Assembly: GCA_903898725.1 (NCBI GenBank)
Contig: CAIUGQ010000602.1
Location: 1-7,440 of the forward strand
From: an uncultured Burkholderiales bacterium
GTDB taxonomy: Bacteria; Pseudomonadota; Gammaproteobacteria; Burkholderiales; Burkholderiaceae_E
Reading direction: 5' to 3'
Length of the DNA: 7,440 nucleotides
Shown here one piece after another: positions 1 to 4,992 of the stretch (its first letter is position 1; every line of letters starts with the position of its first letter). Made by a program: the position numbers and the translations under genes. A model generated the notes under the pieces. That model was not told the DNA's origin. It was given only the letters and a program-made list of their open reading frames with translations, and searched no databases.

Positions 1-1488
1 CTCGGCAGCACGCAGCACCGCCCGTGCCTTCACCTCGGTCTCCTGGAACTCGGCCTCGGGCACCGAGTCGAAGACGACGCCGGCGGCGGCCTGGACGTTG
101 AGCACGCCGTCCTTGAGCACGCCGGTCCGGATCGCGATCGCGACGTCCATCTCGCCCGACCACGACAGGTAGCCGCAGGCACCACCGTAGATGCCGCGCT
201 TGACGGGCTCGAGCTCGTCGATGATCTCCATCGCACGCACCTTGGGCGCCCCGGTGAGCGTGCCGGCGGGAAAGGTCGCCCGCAGCACGTCGATCGCATC
301 GAGCCCCGGCACCAGCATGCCCTCGACGTTCGAGACGATGTGCTGCACGTGCGAGTACTTCTCGATGACCATCCGGTCGGTGACCCGCACGCTGCCGATC
401 TCGGCGATGCGCCCGATGTCGTTGCGCGCGAGGTCGATCAGCATCAGGTGCTCGGCGCGCTCCTTGGGGTCAGCGAGCAGCTCGGCGGCGAGCGCGTCGT
501 CCTGTGCGGGCGTCAGGCCGCGCTTGCGCGTGCCGGCGATCGGACGGATGGTGACCTTGGTGCCCCGCGTCGACACGCGGCCTTCGGCGTCGGTGACCTC
601 GACGGCCTCCTGGCGCACGAGGATCTCGGGCGAGGCACCGATCACCTGGAAGCCGCCGAAGTCGTAGTAGTACATGTACGGCGACGGATTGATCGAGCGC
701 AGCGCCCGGTAGAGCGACAGCGGCGAATGCGCATAGGGCTTGCGCAGGCACTGGCCGACCTGCACCTGCATCACGTCGCCGGCAACGATGTAGTCCTTGG
801 CGCGTGCGACCGCGGCGAGGTAGTCGGTGCGGGCGAACTCGCGGCGGATCTCGCCTTCGGGCAGGGCGGCGTCCTCGGGCTCGACCGCCGGCTGCGCGAG
901 GCGCGCCTGCAGCTCGCGCAGCCGGCGACGCGCGCGCGCGAAGGCGTCGGGCTGCGACGGATCTGCGTAGACCAGCAGGTAGAGCTTGCCCCGCAGGTTG
1001 TCGACGATCGCGAGTTCGTCGACCAGCAGCATCAGCACGTCGGGCGTGCCGATGGGGTCGGGCTTGCGCGACGGTCCGAGCCTGGGTTCGACGAACCGCA
1101 CGACGTCGTAGCCGAAGTAGCCGGCAAGCCCGCCCGGAAAGCGCGGCAGGCCGGGGCGCAGCGCGACCTTGAAGCGGGCATGGAAGGCGCGGACGAACTC
1201 GAGCGGATCACCGGTGTGGCGCTCGATGACCTCGCCGTCGCGGACGACCTCGATGGCGTCGCCGTCGGCACGCAGCAGCGTGCGCGACGGCAGGCCGATG
1301 AACGAGTAGCGCCCGAAGCGCTCGCCGCCGACGACCGATTCGAGCAGGAAGCTGTTCGCGCGCTTCGTGCGGTCGATCAGCTTGACGTACAGGGACAGCG
1401 GCGTGTCGAGGTCCGCGAGGCATTCGGCCAGCAGCGGAATCCGGTTGTAGCCCTGGGCGGCGAGCGCCCGGAATTCGATCTCGGTCAT
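1..1488 (-). CDS. trpE: Anthranilate synthase component I (C-terminal end cut by window edge)
   Basis: TrpE converts chorismate and ammonia (supplied by TrpG from glutamine) to anthranilate, the first committed step of tryptophan synthesis, in the cytoplasm. 496 residues are visible without a stop; remembered betaproteobacterial TrpE proteins are about this long, so only a few residues should be missing. Visible motifs: LLES at residues 48-51, the region that binds feedback-inhibiting tryptophan in the family; INPSPYM at 266-272; GASPE at 284-288; IAGTR at 317-321; a segment with ERAEH and DLARND at 343-357; H383 in VQHIVSN, matching the conserved catalytic histidine; TGAPK at 412-416; and GYLSW then MDVAIAIRT near 439-455. 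The start ATG has a GAGGG Shine-Dalgarno at 1497-1493, with only four bases between it and the ATG. An out-of-frame ATG lies four bases upstream and is not used by the family. The gene follows gph in the same direction, with a putative attenuator between. No frameshift is seen. Confidence 0.97.
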   Translation of the reverse strand, partial: MTEIEFRALAAQGYNRIPLLAECLADLDTPLSLYVKLIDRTKRANSFLLESVVGGERFGRYSFIGLPSRTLLRADGDAIEVVRDGEVIERHTGDPLEFVRAFHARFKVALRPGLPRFPGGLAGYFGYDVVRFVEPRLGPSRKPDPIGTPDVLMLLVDELAIVDNLRGKLYLLVYADPSQPDAFARARRRLRELQARLAQPAVEPEDAALPEGEIRREFARTDYLAAVARAKDYIVAGDVMQVQVGQCLRKPYAHSPLSLYRALRSINPSPYMYYYDFGGFQVIGASPEILVRQEAVEVTDAEGRVSTRGTKVTIRPIAGTRKRGLTPAQDDALAAELLADPKERAEHLMLIDLARNDIGRIAEIGSVRVTDRMVIEKYSHVQHIVSNVEGMLVPGLDAIDVLRATFPAGTLTGAPKVRAMEIIDELEPVKRGIYGGACGYLSWSGEMDVAIAIRTGVLKDGVLNVQAAAGVVFDSVPEAEFQETEVKARAVLRAAE

Positions 1489-1505
1489 GCATCCCTCACG
1501 GGTCG

Positions 1506-1615
1506 GCCCGCGACGGGCGGGCGGTGCGACGATGGGTCGCGGTCCGCGCGAGGCGCACGGACGCGGCGGCTCGGATCAGGTCCGGCGCCGCCACAGGCAG
1601 GACCGCCAGGTCCTG
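1506..1615 (-). promoter_or_regulatory. Candidate trp attenuator: alternating complementary segments
   Basis: On the minus strand, five segments can pair with their neighbours. Segment 1 is CAGGACC (1615-1609) and segment 2 is GGTCCTG (1604-1598), giving a perfect 7-bp hairpin with a TGGC loop that holds the first Trp codon. Segment 3 is CCGGACC (1585-1579), whose GGACC pairs with GGTCC of segment 2. Segment 4 is GTCCGTGCG (1562-1554) and segment 5 is CGCGCGGAC (1550-1542), giving a 9-bp stem with one U-G pair and a CCU loop; GTCCG of segment 4 can pair instead with CGGAC of segment 3. A further GCCCG/CGGGC hairpin is at 1518-1506. Inferred logic: a ribosome stalled at the first Trp codon masks segment 2, so 3:4 forms and blocks 4:5; a ribosome reaching the UGA masks segment 3, so 4:5 forms. 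No U-tract follows 4:5, so termination might be Rho-aided, or translation could be the step controlled. Confidence 0.5.
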
Positions 1616-1644
1616 AGGTCGACGGAATCGTTCGCGCGATGCAT
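1576..1644 (-). CDS. trpL: Putative trp leader peptide, 22 residues with two Trp codons
   Basis: This short open reading frame reads ATG CAT CGC and so on to a TGA at 1578-1576, upstream of trpE on the same strand. Its 22 residues include Trp at positions 13 and 18 (codons 1608-1606 and 1593-1591) and end in WRRRT. Tryptophan is the rarest common residue, and two in 22, placed just before trpE among alternating stem segments, fits an attenuator leader peptide like the E. coli TrpL. The seen facts are the ORF, the Trp codons and their location; regulation is inferred. Weak points: the two Trp codons are not adjacent, and no clear Shine-Dalgarno precedes the ATG (the upstream bases are CA- and CC-rich). 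If real, the peptide has no function beyond sensing Trp-tRNA supply. Confidence 0.55.
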   Translation of the reverse strand: MHRANDSVDLRTWRSCLWRRRT

Positions 1645-1717
1645 GGTGGCTTGTGGTGCTGGCGGAACCGGGACTGGCGTGGATCGGGGGTGGATCAGGG
1701 GCTGCCCGGACTGCGGA

Positions 1718-2410
1718 TCAAGCGATCGGATCGATCAGCGAGGCCGCCGCCAGGAGCGAGTCGACTATAGCATCGACGTCCAGCGACCGGACGTCGCGGC
1801 CCTCGTTGTAGCCGTAGGGCACCGCGAGCACGGCCATGCCGGCGGCCCGCGCGGCGAGCGCGTCGTTGATCGAGTCGCCGATCGCGACGACCTCGGCGGG
1901 CGCCGCGCCGAGCGCCTGCGCCGCGTGCAGCATCGGCGCGGGATCGGGCTTCTTCGTGGCGAGCGCGTCGCCGCCGAGCACCAGCTCGAAGGCCGCGTGC
2001 AGGCCGCAGCGCACCAGCAGCGGATCGGCGAAGGCCTGGGGCTTGTTGGTGACGCAGGCGAGTCGCAGGCCCTTGGCCTGCATCGCGGCGATGCCTTCGT
2101 GCACGCCGGGGTAGGCACGCGCGTGCAGGCCGTTCGTCGCGTGGTAGTGCCGCATGAAGGCCTCGTGACCACGCTCGTGGGTGGCGGCGTCGACCCGCGC
2201 CTCGAGCCCGCCGCCGAGCGCGCGATGCACCAGCACCTCGGCGCCCCGACCGACGTAGGCCGCGACCGTCGATTCGGGCAGCACCGGGCGACCGAGCTCG
2301 GCGAGCATCAGGTTGACGGCGGCGGCGAGATCGGCCGCGGTGTCGAGCAGCGTGCCGTCGAGATCGATGATCACGGCCCGCGCGCGAAGGCGCGGCGCGG
2401 CGGGTGTCAC
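1718..2410 (-). CDS. gph: Phosphoglycolate phosphatase, HAD superfamily
   Basis: Gph hydrolyses 2-phosphoglycolate to glycolate, clearing a product of DNA repair and oxygenation reactions, in the cytoplasm. The 230-residue protein has all four HAD motifs: I, DLDGTLLDT at 16-24 with nucleophile D16 and acid/base D18; II, T121 in VTNKP; III, K153/K154 in KKPDP; IV, GDSIND at 178-183 with Mg-binding D179 and D183. Residues between about 30 and 95 form the usual helical cap (C1 type). Length is typical of the family. The start is GTG at 2410-2408, chosen because it overlaps the rpe stop as GTGA, implying translational coupling; I see no good independent Shine-Dalgarno. The rpe-gph-trpE order is, from memory, common in betaproteobacteria. 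Other HAD phosphatases are similar, so the exact substrate rests partly on context. Confidence 0.93.
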   Translation of the reverse strand: MTPAAPRLRARAVIIDLDGTLLDTAADLAAAVNLMLAELGRPVLPESTVAAYVGRGAEVLVHRALGGGLEARVDAATHERGHEAFMRHYHATNGLHARAYPGVHEGIAAMQAKGLRLACVTNKPQAFADPLLVRCGLHAAFELVLGGDALATKKPDPAPMLHAAQALGAAPAEVVAIGDSINDALAARAAGMAVLAVPYGYNEGRDVRSLDVDAIVDSLLAAASLIDPIA

Positions 2411-3096
2411 CGGGATGCGCCGGTCACCGCGGCATCGCGCAGCCGCGCGATCACGCCGCGATAGCCGCCGTCGGGGTCGGGCGAGCCGAACACCGCGGAG
2501 CCGGCGACGAAGGTGTCGGCACCGGCGGCAGCGATCGAACCGATGTTGTCGACCTTCACGCCGCCGTCGATCTCGAGCCAGATCGGCTGTCCGCCGGCCG
2601 CCACGTGCGCATCGATGCGACGGCGCACCTCGCGCAGCTTGGCGAGCGACGAATCGATGAAGCTCTGGCCACCGTAGCCCGGGTTGACCGACATCAGCAG
2701 GACCATGTCGAGCCGGTCCATCACGTGGTCGAGCCAGGCGGGCGGCGTGGCGGGGTTCAGCACCAGCCCCGCCTTGCAGCCCGCGTCGCGGATCGCCTGC
2801 AGCGTGCGATCGACGTGGCGCGAGGCCTCCGGGTGGAAGGTGATGAGGTCGGCACCGGCCCGCGCGAACTCGAGCGCCAGCGCGTCGACGGGCTCGACCA
2901 TCAGGTGCACGTCGATCGGGATCGTGACGTGCGGGCGGATCGCCTTGCAGACCATCGGGCCGATGGTGAGGTTCGGCACGTAGTGGTTGTCCATCACGTC
3001 GACGTGCACGAGGTCGGCGCCGGCGGCCTGCAGCGCCCGCACCTCCTCGCCGAGTCGGGCGAAGTCCGCCGACAGGATGCTGGGAGCGATCCTCAT
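2407..3096 (-). CDS. rpe: Ribulose-phosphate 3-epimerase
   Basis: Rpe interconverts D-ribulose 5-phosphate and D-xylulose 5-phosphate in the pentose phosphate pathway (and the Calvin cycle where present), in the cytoplasm. The 229-residue TIM barrel begins MRIAPSILSADF, the standard family opening. Metal and catalytic residues are present: H31 and D33 in HVDVMDNHYVPN, H64 in DVHLMVE, and D177 in EIDGGV; the phosphate-loop motif VNPGYGGQ is at 137-144. An in-frame ATG 60 bases further upstream (3156) would add 20 residues rich in polar amino acids, but it would run through the apaG promoter region and is not family-like, so I start at 3096. No strong Shine-Dalgarno is visible (GGAC about ten bases upstream). 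Divergent from apaG, and first gene of the rpe-gph-trpE block. Confidence 0.96.
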   Translation of the reverse strand: MRIAPSILSADFARLGEEVRALQAAGADLVHVDVMDNHYVPNLTIGPMVCKAIRPHVTIPIDVHLMVEPVDALALEFARAGADLITFHPEASRHVDRTLQAIRDAGCKAGLVLNPATPPAWLDHVMDRLDMVLLMSVNPGYGGQSFIDSSLAKLREVRRRIDAHVAAGGQPIWLEIDGGVKVDNIGSIAAAGADTFVAGSAVFGSPDPDGGYRGVIARLRDAAVTGASR

Positions 3097-3157
3097 GGTC
3101 TTGTCCGTGCTCCGGTCACGATTCACTAGAATCGGGATTGTACGGGGAGAGCACAAC
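3097..3157. promoter_or_regulatory. Divergent rpe/apaG promoter region with opposed -10-like boxes
   Basis: The 61-base gap between the two start codons holds TAGAAT on the plus strand at 3127-3132 and TACAAT on the minus strand at 3142-3137; each matches the sigma-70 -10 consensus TATAAT at five of six positions. They flank an AATC-GG-GATT inverted repeat at 3130-3139. Predicted starts would be near 3139 for apaG (about 20-base leader) and near 3130 for rpe (about 34-base leader), so the promoters would overlap. No convincing -35 box at 16-18 bases is seen for either direction; TTGTCC at 3101-3106 is 20 bases from the plus-strand box. The bases just before apaG carry a GGGGAG Shine-Dalgarno at 3144-3149. 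Promoter function is inference. Confidence 0.45.
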
Positions 3158-3541
3158 GTGGCCGCCGAGAAGAAATACGCCGTCCGGATCGCATCGCAGA
3201 GCCGCTACCTGCCTGAGCAGTCGAATCCGGATCAGGGGGTCTATGCGTTCGCCTACACGGTGACGATCACCAACGCGGGCGACGTGCCGTCGCAGCTGAT
3301 CAGCCGGCACTGGGTGATCGTCGACGGCAACGGACGCACCAAGGAAGTGACCGGCCTGGGCGTGGTCGGACACCAGCCGCTGCTCAGGCCGGGGCAGTCG
3401 TTCGAGTACACCAGCGGCAGCCAGATCGACACGCCGTCGGGCCGCATGCATGGCAGCTACTTCTTCGTCGCCGAGGACGGCACGCGCTTCGAGGCACCGA
3501 TCGAGGCCTTCGAGCTGTCGATGCCGAGAACGCTGCACTGA
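3158..3541 (+). CDS. apaG: ApaG protein (Co2+/Mg2+ efflux protein ApaG family)
   Basis: ApaG is a small cytoplasmic all-beta (fibronectin/immunoglobulin-like fold) protein of about 125 residues. Its biochemical role is unsettled; E. coli mutants were linked to cobalt resistance and magnesium efflux, and the domain also occurs in F-box proteins. This copy is 127 residues and shows the conserved features: FAYTVTITN at 31-39, QLISRHW at 46-52, the GLGVVG glycine motif at 66-71, QPLLRPGQ at 73-80, FEYTSG at 82-87, MHGSY at 97-101, and an acidic/hydrophobic C-terminal strand FEAPIEAFEL. The start is GTG, supported by a GGGGAG Shine-Dalgarno at 3144-3149 with eight bases spacing and by family length; the open frame runs far upstream but into rpe. 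It stands alone on the plus strand, divergent from rpe and convergent with the microprotein gene. In E. coli, apaG sits in a different operon (with apaH and ksgA). Confidence 0.94.
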   Translation: MAAEKKYAVRIASQSRYLPEQSNPDQGVYAFAYTVTITNAGDVPSQLISRHWVIVDGNGRTKEVTGLGVVGHQPLLRPGQSFEYTSGSQIDTPSGRMHGSYFFVAEDGTRFEAPIEAFELSMPRTLH

Positions 3542-3554
3542 GCCGGCCGGCCGC

Positions 3555-3586
3555 GGCGGCCCGATCGCGCTAGCATTCGGGCGGCC
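3555..3586. terminator. Imperfect inverted repeat between convergent genes, possible bidirectional terminator
   Basis: GGCGGCCCGA at 3555-3564 and TCGGGCGGCC at 3577-3586 form a 10-bp stem with a single mismatch and a 12-base loop. The repeat fills most of the 45 bases between the apaG stop and the stop of the minus-strand microprotein gene, ending exactly at the latter. That position suits a bidirectional terminator. No T-tract follows on either strand, so a classical intrinsic terminator is not proven. Confidence 0.4.
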
Positions 3587-3670
3587 TCACTTCTTGCCGC
3601 GCATCGTCCACCAGACGACCAACAGCACGAGGCTGACCGCGACACCGGCCTCCAGGTAGATCACCCACAT
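3587..3670 (-). CDS. Single-pass membrane microprotein, 27 residues
   Basis: I do not recognise this as a named family. The ORF starts at ATG 3670-3668 and ends at TGA 3589-3587. The protein opens MWVIYLEAG, continues with a hydrophobic run (VAVSLVLLVVWW) and ends TMRGKK, giving one predicted transmembrane helix at about residues 3-21 with a positive C-terminus, so the C-terminus is probably cytoplasmic. Evidence that it is translated: 26 of 27 codons end in G or C like neighbouring genes, an AAAGGGA Shine-Dalgarno lies at 3684-3678 with seven bases spacing, and a TATGAT -10-like box sits at 3701-3696. It does not overlap apaG and overlaps mltA by two bases only. The role is unknown; sitting beside an envelope lipoprotein gene hints at envelope function, but that is inference. 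Confidence 0.62.
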   Translation of the reverse strand: MWVIYLEAGVAVSLVLLVVWWTMRGKK

Positions 3671-4937
3671 GACACGTTCCCTTTCGCTGCGGGCGATCAT
3701 AGCCTGCGCGATCGCCTCGGCCGTCGGATGCGCCTCCGCGCCGCCGGTCTCTCGGCCCCGCCCCGGGCCGCCGCCGGCGACCCTGCCCGCGCAGCCTGCA
3801 GCGCCCGCGCCGGGGGACGGATTGCCGGCGCTGCGGCCGGTCGATCCCGCGAGCCTGCCCGGCTGGCAGGCGGACCGGCTGGACGGGCTGGGCGCCGCGA
3901 TCGTGCGCCAGTGCACGATGCGCACGCCGCCGGGCCCGTGGCCGAAGCTGTGCGCGGAGTTCGCGGCCCTGCCCCGCCCCGCGCCCGATGCGATGCCGCG
4001 TCCCGACGCCCTGCGCGGCTGGCTGGTCTCGCGCTTCGAGGCCTGGCCGCTGCGCGATGCGCGCGGCGGCACCGAGGGCCTGCTGACCGGCTACTACGAA
4101 CCCCTGCTGACCGGCAGCCGCACGCGCGAGTCGGCCCGCCAGGCGCCGCTGTACGCCCGCCCGGCCGATCTGCTGACCATCGACCTGTCGGGCGTCGAGC
4201 CGCGGCTGGCCGGCATGCGCCTGCGGGGCCGCCTGCAGGGCAGCCGCGTGGTGCCGTACCACAGCCGGGCCGACATCGAGACCGCGCTGCCGATCACCGG
4301 CAGCGAGCTGCTGTGGGTCGACGATCCGGTGGACGCCTTCTTCCTCGAGATCCAGGGCTCGGGCCGCGTGAGGCTGCGCGACGGCAGCGTGCTGAGGGTG
4401 GGCTACGCCGATCAGAACGGCCATCCGTACCGTGCGATCGGGCGCTCGCTCGTCGAGCGTGGCGCGCTGCGCGCCGACGAGGTGAGCGCACCCACCATCC
4501 GCCGCTGGCTGCGCGAGCATCCGACCCAGGCGGCCGAGGTGATGCGCACGAATCCGAGCATGGTGTTCTTCCGCGAACTGCCGACGCCGCCGGCGGCCCC
4601 GCCCGGCGAACCCGAGGCCGGGCCGCCCGGCTCGCTCGGCGTACCCCTGACCGCACAGCGATCGCTCGCGGTGGATCGGTCGGTGGTGCCGCTGGCGACG
4701 CTGGTGTGGCTCGACACCGTGCACCCGGTCGACGGCCGGCCGCTGCAGCGCGCGATGGCCGCGCAGGACACCGGCGGCGCCATTGCGGGCAGCATCCGGG
4801 CCGACTACTTCTGGGGCTTCGGCGCCGAGGCCGAGCGCGCTGCGGGCGAGATGCGCCACCGCGCCCGGATGTGGATGCTGTGGCCCCGCGGCGAGGCGCC
4901 GCCGGCACCCGCCCCGCCACCGGCGCCACCGCGCTGA
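3669..4937 (+). CDS. mltA: Membrane-bound lytic murein transglycosylase A, lipoprotein
   Basis: MltA cleaves the MurNAc-GlcNAc bond of peptidoglycan with formation of 1,6-anhydro-MurNAc, from the inner face of the outer membrane. The 422-residue protein has a lipoprotein signal: charged start MTRSLSLR, a hydrophobic stretch, and AVGC with lipidated C21. The MltA barrel domain is marked by LLTGYYEPLL around 138-147 (GYYEP at 141-145), APLYARP, VDDPVDAFFLEIQGSGR and GYADQNGHPY; the 3D domain carries AQDTGGAI with D367, matching the catalytic aspartate, then RADYFWGFG. It is longer than E. coli MltA (365) because of a Pro/Ala-rich region after C21, a Pro/Gly-rich insert at about 302-320 and a Pro/Ala tail. 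The start is fixed by the signal peptide; its Shine-Dalgarno is poor (AGG at 3654-3656, twelve bases away). Divergent from the microprotein gene with start codons sharing CATG; convergent with the crotonase gene. Confidence 0.94.
   Translation: MTRSLSLRAIIACAIASAVGCASAPPVSRPRPGPPPATLPAQPAAPAPGDGLPALRPVDPASLPGWQADRLDGLGAAIVRQCTMRTPPGPWPKLCAEFAALPRPAPDAMPRPDALRGWLVSRFEAWPLRDARGGTEGLLTGYYEPLLTGSRTRESARQAPLYARPADLLTIDLSGVEPRLAGMRLRGRLQGSRVVPYHSRADIETALPITGSELLWVDDPVDAFFLEIQGSGRVRLRDGSVLRVGYADQNGHPYRAIGRSLVERGALRADEVSAPTIRRWLREHPTQAAEVMRTNPSMVFFRELPTPPAAPPGEPEAGPPGSLGVPLTAQRSLAVDRSVVPLATLVWLDTVHPVDGRPLQRAMAAQDTGGAIAGSIRADYFWGFGAEAERAAGEMRHRARMWMLWPRGEAPPAPAPPPAPPR
3678..3701 (-). promoter_or_regulatory. 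Candidate -10 box and ribosome binding site of the microprotein gene
   Basis: Reading leftwards, TATGAT at 3701-3696 matches TATAAT at five of six positions and is preceded by GGC. A predicted start near 3689 would give a leader of about 19 bases, containing the AAAGGGA Shine-Dalgarno (3684-3678) seven bases before the ATG at 3670. No good -35 hexamer is seen. The signals lie inside the mltA signal-peptide codons. Function is inferred. Confidence 0.4.
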
Positions 4938-4992
4938 GCGTCGCGCCAGCCTCGCCGCATCGATCGCCGGGCGGGCGTGGGCGCGTCCTGCG
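4938..4992. other. Convergent gap between mltA and the crotonase gene
   Basis: These 55 bases separate two convergent stop codons. CGCGCC at 4942-4947 and GGCGCG at 4980-4985 are complementary but 32 bases apart, and there is no T-tract. I see no convincing terminator. Confidence 0.3.

Noticed and set aside
1208..1492. 94-codon minus frame starting at the ATG four bases upstream of trpE
   Set aside because: Out of frame with trpE; the resulting sequence is Arg/Pro/Ala rich without motifs, though the extra ATG might slightly affect trpE initiation.
1681..1717. Repeated GATCC/GATCA words just after the gph stop
   Set aside because: Short, degenerate and without regular spacing; insufficient to call an operator or repeat.
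340..1770. 476-codon open frame on the plus strand opposite trpE
   Set aside because: It is antisense to a clear TrpE with all motifs; composition (Arg, Gly, Val, Asp, Gln rich, no domain) is typical of a high-GC shadow frame.
1487..2464. 325-codon plus-strand open frame across the attenuator region and gph
   Set aside because: It is a shadow of gph on the opposite strand, with low-complexity Arg/Gly-rich sequence and no recognisable motif.
3097..3156. 20-residue N-terminal extension of Rpe
   Set aside because: It is not family-like and would run through the putative divergent promoter; the canonical MRIAPSILSAD opening is at 3096.
3671..4072. Upstream extension of the microprotein frame to 161 codons
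   Set aside because: The extension is antisense to mltA and of shadow-like composition; the Shine-Dalgarno and hydrophobic segment support starting at 3670.
3570..4859. 429-codon minus-strand open frame opposite mltA
   Set aside because: Antisense to a well-supported MltA; rich in Arg, Ala, Gln and His with no domain.
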